In this document: positions 5,858 to 8,998 of the stretch, piece after piece | Layout of the letters: the number at the start of each line of letters is the position of its first letter | Numbering within the stretch: position 1 is the stretch's first letter | Assembly: GCA_964596835.1 (NCBI GenBank) | Contig: CAZQVV010000108.1 | Span: 1-8,998 of the forward strand | Source: JAADGZ01 sp964596835 | Lineage (GTDB): Bacteria; Pseudomonadota; Gammaproteobacteria; UBA6429; Thiohalophilaceae | Reading direction: 5' to 3' | Length of the DNA stretch: 8,998 nucleotides | Position numbers and translations under genes: made by a program | The notes under the pieces: generated by a model | What the model saw: only the letters and a program-made list of their open reading frames with translations | What the model was told of the DNA's origin: nothing | Databases searched by the model: none

Positions 5858-8362
5858 ATGAAAAGAATGTTGTTTAATGCAACTCAGCCAGAAGAGTTGC
5901 GTGTTGCACTGGTCGATGGCCAGCGTATTTATGATCTGGATATCGAAACCACCCATCACGTTAGCAAAAAAGCCAATATTTACAAAGCCAAAATTACGCG
6001 CGTCGAGCCCAGTCTCGAAGCCGCCTTTGTGGATTATGGGGCGGAGCGTCACGGTTTTTTACCACTGAAAGAAATCTCCCGCAGCTATTTCGACAAGTCG
6101 GCTGATTCAAAGTCAGGCAAAGTGAATATTAAGGATGTGGTGCGTGAGGGTCAGGAACTGGTCATCCAGGTTTCCAAAGAAGAGCGTGGGAACAAGGGCG
6201 CAGCACTCACCACCCTCATCAGCCTCGCCGGACGTTATTCCGTACTCATGCCTAATAACCCACGAGCCGGTGGAGTTTCTCGCCGAATCGAAGGTGCTGA
6301 GCGTTCCGAAGCACGGGATGCGCTGAGTGCGCTGGATATCCCCGCTGATATGGGTCTGATTATCCGTACCGCTGGTCTGGGCAAAAATATTGAGGAGCTA
6401 CAGTGGGATCTGGATTATTTGGTCAGTCTCTGGCGCTCCATTGATGAGGCGGCACAGAGTAAACCCGCGCCGTTTCTGATCTATCAGGAAAGCAGCCTGA
6501 TTACCCGCGCCATCCGCGATTATCTGCGTAACGATATCGTCGAAATCATTATCGACGAGCCCCGGGTCTATCAGCAGGCCCGCGATTTCATGTCCCAGGT
6601 GATGCCGCATAATTTGAACAAGGTGAAGCAGTACTCTGATCCGGTACCGCTGTTTACCCGCTACCAGATTGAATCCCAGATTGAATCGGCCTTCCAGCGC
6701 GAAGTCCACCTACCGTCCGGTGGCGCCGTGGTGATTGATCATACGGAAGCCCTGATTTCCATTGATATCAACTCGGCACGGGCCACCAAAGGCGGGGATA
6801 TTGAAGAAACGGCTCTGAACACCAATCTTGAGGCCTCGGATGAAATTGCCCGCCAGTTGCGCCTGCGTGATCTGGGTGGACTGGTGGTGATTGACTTTAT
6901 CGACATGGGGCCAAGCCGCAACCAGCGTGAAGTCGAAAATCGCCTGCGAGACGCGCTCAAGGTTGATCGGGCGCGCGTACAGGTCGGTCGTATCTCCCGC
7001 TTTGGTTTGCTGGAAATGTCCCGTCAGCGTCTGCGCCCCTCGCTGGGGGAATCCAGCCAGGGCGTCTGTCCGCGTTGCAGCGGTCAGGGCAGTATCCGGG
7101 GCGTAGAATCCCTTTCACTGTCCATTCTTCGAGTGCTTGAAGAAGAGGCCATGAAGGAAAATACGGCGCGGGTCGTGGCCCAGGTGCCAGTGGATGTTGC
7201 CAGCTTCCTGCTTAATGAAAAACGTGACGTGTTGTCTGAAATTGAAAAGCGGCATGGTTTGAACGTGTTGCTGATCCCCAACACGTCTCTGGAAACGCCG
7301 CATTATGAAGTGCAGCGTTTACGCGAGGAAGATATCCCCGAAGATGATCGGCGTAACAGTTATGAAATGGTGAAAGAGCTGGATGCCTCAGTGGACTCGC
7401 ATAGTGCTGGAAACGAATTACATAAACCAGCAGAAGTCCCCGCAGTGAAATCGGTCAGTCCGGCTACACCGCGGCCACCCTCATCGACAGAAAACGAGTC
7501 AGTGGAGCAACCAGGGTTGATCATCAAGCTATGGAAGGCTCTGTTTGCCAGCGGTGAGGAGCCGTCTGTGGGTGAACCTCAAACCGTTGCGCACAAATCG
7601 GAGTCTGAACGGCGGCGCCAGCGCAAACCTCAGCCAGGTCGCAGCCGTAATACGGGTAGAAGAGATGAGCCGGCTGGCCAACGCAATGAGCCGCGTACTG
7701 ATGAGCAACGGGAAAAAAGTACAGCGCGAAAACCGAACCGATCTGCCAACCGTAATCAGACACGTAATAAACCCAAAGATCAAAATGGACAAGCTAAGGC
7801 TGTTGTAACTCCAGAAGGCGGCAAGGTACAAGCTGAGGAAAATGCGCCTGCACAGAATCGTGACGCGGGATCCGGGAGTCGCCGCGGTCGCCGGGGCGGT
7901 AGAAGACGGCGTAAACCCTCTGATGATCAGCCACGGAATCAGACTGATGCAAAGACCGAGAATGTTTCAGAACAGAGTCCTACGTTGAACACAGCAGATA
8001 ATTCGCAGACGAGCAGACCCGCAAGCGAGCCTGTTGTAGTGGATAAGCCTGTAGCGGACAAATCTGTAGCAGATAAACCTTCGGTAGTGGACAAAAAGCC
8101 CAGAATCGATCCGGTAGAGGCAAAGCTGACACAGGTTGAAACGGCAGCAGTTAAAACAGCGTCGGTACAGGAGGCCTCAACCGATAAGCCCCCGATGCCA
8201 TCCGCTGCGGCCAATATAGTGAAAGAGGATGTTCAGAAGAGCGAAAGCAAAGTCACTACATCATCAGAGGCGGTTCAATCATCGGCGAGAGAAGATAAGG
8301 GTAGTGAAAACATCAAAATGACCCAGATCTTCACCCGTAGCGAGGATTCGGAAAATACATAA
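5858..8362 (+). CDS. rne: Ribonuclease E
   Basis: RNase E is the endonuclease that starts most mRNA decay and matures rRNA and tRNA, and it scaffolds the degradosome at the inner membrane. The 834-residue protein begins MKRMLFNATQPEELRVALVDGQ, as in E. coli. The S1 domain is at about 36-118 and the 5'-monophosphate sensor at about 119-214, with Arg170-Thr171. The DNase I-like catalytic part holds Asp303 and Asp346, and the zinc-link is CPRC at 404-407. The C-terminal half (from about 510) is low-complexity: an amphipathic helix GLIIKLWKALFAS at 553-565 is the likely membrane anchor, followed by Arg-rich RNA-binding stretches at 585-641 and 674-687. A repetitive VVDKPVADKS segment is at 727-748, and LTQVET at 757-762 may be a partner-binding motif. 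It is shorter than E. coli Rne (1061), through the tail. No gene follows within the window. Confidence 0.98.
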   Translation: MKRMLFNATQPEELRVALVDGQRIYDLDIETTHHVSKKANIYKAKITRVEPSLEAAFVDYGAERHGFLPLKEISRSYFDKSADSKSGKVNIKDVVREGQELVIQVSKEERGNKGAALTTLISLAGRYSVLMPNNPRAGGVSRRIEGAERSEARDALSALDIPADMGLIIRTAGLGKNIEELQWDLDYLVSLWRSIDEAAQSKPAPFLIYQESSLITRAIRDYLRNDIVEIIIDEPRVYQQARDFMSQVMPHNLNKVKQYSDPVPLFTRYQIESQIESAFQREVHLPSGGAVVIDHTEALISIDINSARATKGGDIEETALNTNLEASDEIARQLRLRDLGGLVVIDFIDMGPSRNQREVENRLRDALKVDRARVQVGRISRFGLLEMSRQRLRPSLGESSQGVCPRCSGQGSIRGVESLSLSILRVLEEEAMKENTARVVAQVPVDVASFLLNEKRDVLSEIEKRHGLNVLLIPNTSLETPHYEVQRLREEDIPEDDRRNSYEMVKELDASVDSHSAGNELHKPAEVPAVKSVSPATPRPPSSTENESVEQPGLIIKLWKALFASGEEPSVGEPQTVAHKSESERRRQRKPQPGRSRNTGRRDEPAGQRNEPRTDEQREKSTARKPNRSANRNQTRNKPKDQNGQAKAVVTPEGGKVQAEENAPAQNRDAGSGSRRGRRGGRRRRKPSDDQPRNQTDAKTENVSEQSPTLNTADNSQTSRPASEPVVVDKPVADKSVADKPSVVDKKPRIDPVEAKLTQVETAAVKTASVQEASTDKPPMPSAAANIVKEDVQKSESKVTTSSEAVQSSAREDKGSENIKMTQIFTRSEDSENT

Positions 8363-8417
8363 TTCAATTTGGGCAAACCCCTGTCTCTGGCGGTGAGACT
8401 CGAAAAGGCTCTGCCGT

Positions 8418-8523
8418 TCTGCCCTGCATATAGAAATATAATAATTGATGTAACTATTCAGTAAAACAAGTTACTCCTGAGGCGAAACCCATCAACTGAA
8501 AATCCGCACAGGGCAGATTTTTT
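8418..8523 (+). terminator. Nested-helix element with T tract; possible rne 3' end or small RNA
   Basis: Outer arms TCTGCCCTG (8418-8426) and CAGGGCAGA (8509-8517) are perfectly complementary over 9 bp and are followed by six T (8518-8523). Inside, TTGATG (8445-8450) pairs with CATCAA (8490-8495), and TAACT (8451-8455) with AGTTA (8469-8473). The loop bases TTCAGT (8457-8462) can also pair with ACTGAA (8495-8500), which would make a pseudoknot. The outer stem spans 82 bases, unlike a simple intrinsic terminator. Short AU-rich helices arise easily by chance, so only the outer stem plus T run is firm. Confidence 0.4.
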
Positions 8524-8594
8524 ACCGTATAGCTTTGGGCGGTGGTGGTTCGCTCTGCTCAGTGCCAACCGGTATCAACACCCTTCGGCAATGG

Positions 8595-8639
8595 TGCTGA
8601 ATAGTTACTAATTGATAACCATTTAGGTACTATTCAGCA
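8595..8639. repeat. 11-bp perfect inverted repeat TGCTGAATAGT
   Basis: TGCTGAATAGT (8595-8605) and ACTATTCAGCA (8629-8639) are exact reverse complements around a 23-base centre. The same word in longer form, CTGAATAGTTAC, occurs at 8597-8608 and again on the minus strand at 8450-8461. No T tract follows. It may be the end sequence of a small mobile element. Confidence 0.6.
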
Positions 8640-8700
8640 TACTGGAGCGAGGTCGCCAACCATTGCCCAGCTTACGTTATTCGATGCAATAGGTAACATG

Positions 8701-8821
8701 TGTAGGTTGGCGCTGAGCCATGATCTTTATGGCGAAGCCCAACCATTCACTCAATGATAGGCCCGGCCTGTTGGGCGACCGAAGGAAGTGCCTGTGGTGC
8801 TTCGCTCAGCGCCAACCTACA
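8701..8821. mobile_element. 121-bp palindromic MITE-like repeat
   Basis: The ends TGTAGGTTGGCGCTGAGC (8701-8718) and its exact 18-base reverse complement (8804-8821) bound the element. An inner pair GCCCAAC (8737-8743) and GTTGGGC (8770-8776) makes it a nested cruciform. The GTAGGTTGGCGCTGAGCGAAGC type of word is one I recall as a widespread intergenic repeat in gammaproteobacteria. There is no reading frame and no transposase. A degraded relative of one end (GTTCGCTCTGCTCAGTGCCAACC region) lies at 8549-8570. Confidence 0.65.
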
Positions 8822-8861
8822 TACAAACGAGAATTTCGTGTCGCATAATCAGTAACCCCAT

Positions 8862-8913
8862 TAGTAGCTGTTCCAAATACCAGATCACAGTGTATGTTCC
8901 ACGTTCGTGGTGA
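8862..8913. repeat. Right copy of the 52-bp dispersed repeat (inverted relative to 124-175)
   Basis: The reverse complement of this stretch aligns without gaps to 124-175, with 39 of 52 bases the same. It ends at CGTTCGTGGTGA and runs on into the right-edge TTCGACAGG repeats, mirroring the left edge. Confidence 0.8.
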
Positions 8914-8950
8914 GTCTTTCGACAGGGCTCTCCTGAGCCGAGGCGAAGGG

Positions 8951-8998
8951 CTTCCTTCGACAGGCTTCCTTCGACAGGCTTCCTTCGACAGGCTTCCT
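8951..8998. repeat. 14-bp tandem repeat at the right edge
   Basis: CTTCCTTCGACAGG occurs three times in a row (8951-8964, 8965-8978, 8979-8992), and a partial fourth copy runs off the window. It is the reverse complement of the left-edge 14-bp unit apart from one base (CAGG against CAAG). A hairpin GGCTC/GAGCC at 8926-8939 precedes it. Confidence 0.88.

Larger units (their letters stand above)
8363..8998. other. Non-coding region downstream of rne (636 bp)
   Basis: No open frame of convincing length or family lies here on either strand, and I see no tRNA, rRNA, tmRNA, RNase P or SRP signature. The region is a mosaic: a possibly structured segment ending in a T run (8418-8523), a remnant of a GCTCAGYGCCAACC repeat (8551-8570), an 11-bp inverted repeat (8595-8639), a 121-bp cruciform-like element (8701-8821) and the composite edge repeat (8862-8998). 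Confidence 0.8.

Noticed and set aside
124..8913. Ends of a composite transposon carrying the whole gene block
   Set aside because: The repeats are inverted, but no transposase or target duplication is seen and the cargo is core housekeeping genes in ancestral order.
8363..8998. tRNA, tmRNA, RNase P or SRP RNA gene
   Set aside because: None of the conserved words of these RNAs, such as the TTCGAATC tRNA arm or the SRP GGAAGCAG loop, is present in a suitable fold.

Overview
The window looks like chromosomal DNA from a gammaproteobacterium of moderate G+C content. The basis is the RNase E core, which keeps E. coli Rne numbering at Asp303, Asp346, Cys404 and Cys407, and the neighbourhood rne / rluC / HAD phosphatase / sppA / maf, an order I know from Pseudomonas and relatives. 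The abundance of small palindromic intergenic repeats and an AmrS-type radical SAM gene suggest an environmental, possibly sulfur- or methane-associated lineage, but the genus cannot be set from this sequence.

Layout. Bases 1-257 hold only repeats: a 32-bp tandem pair, a 14-bp triple repeat and one copy of a 52-bp dispersed repeat. A minus-strand AmrS-like radical SAM enzyme follows (258-1352). It diverges from a plus-strand pair overlapping by 4 nt: a low-molecular-weight protein tyrosine phosphatase (1466-1954) and the YceF-type Maf nucleotide pyrophosphatase (1951-2526). Between maf and the convergent sppA lies a 152-bp MITE-like element with a hairpin at each end, flanked by an exact 27-bp direct repeat that includes the last codons of sppA. 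The minus-strand run rluC (5399-4428), HAD phosphatase (4424-3753), sppA (3730-2747) is tightly spaced and probably one operon. A 458-bp divergent region separates rluC from rne (5858-8362). It holds a good sigma70-type promoter for rne that predicts a leader of about 370 nt, and a hairpin covering the rne Shine-Dalgarno. Bases 8363-8998 contain no convincing gene. They hold a possible nested RNA fold ending in a T tract, two inverted-repeat elements, and the right-hand inverted copy of the left-edge repeats.

How the genes work together. RNase E (mRNA decay, rRNA and tRNA maturation) and RluC (23S rRNA pseudouridylation) are the RNA-metabolism core. The HAD phosphatase, SppA and Maf are housekeeping or quality-control enzymes that travel with them in gammaproteobacteria. 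No defence, phage, plasmid or biosynthetic island is visible. What merits attention is regulatory and repeat architecture: the rne leader, the possible leaderless rluC start, the insertion at the sppA 3' end, the structured region after rne, and inverted repeat arrays bracketing the whole segment.
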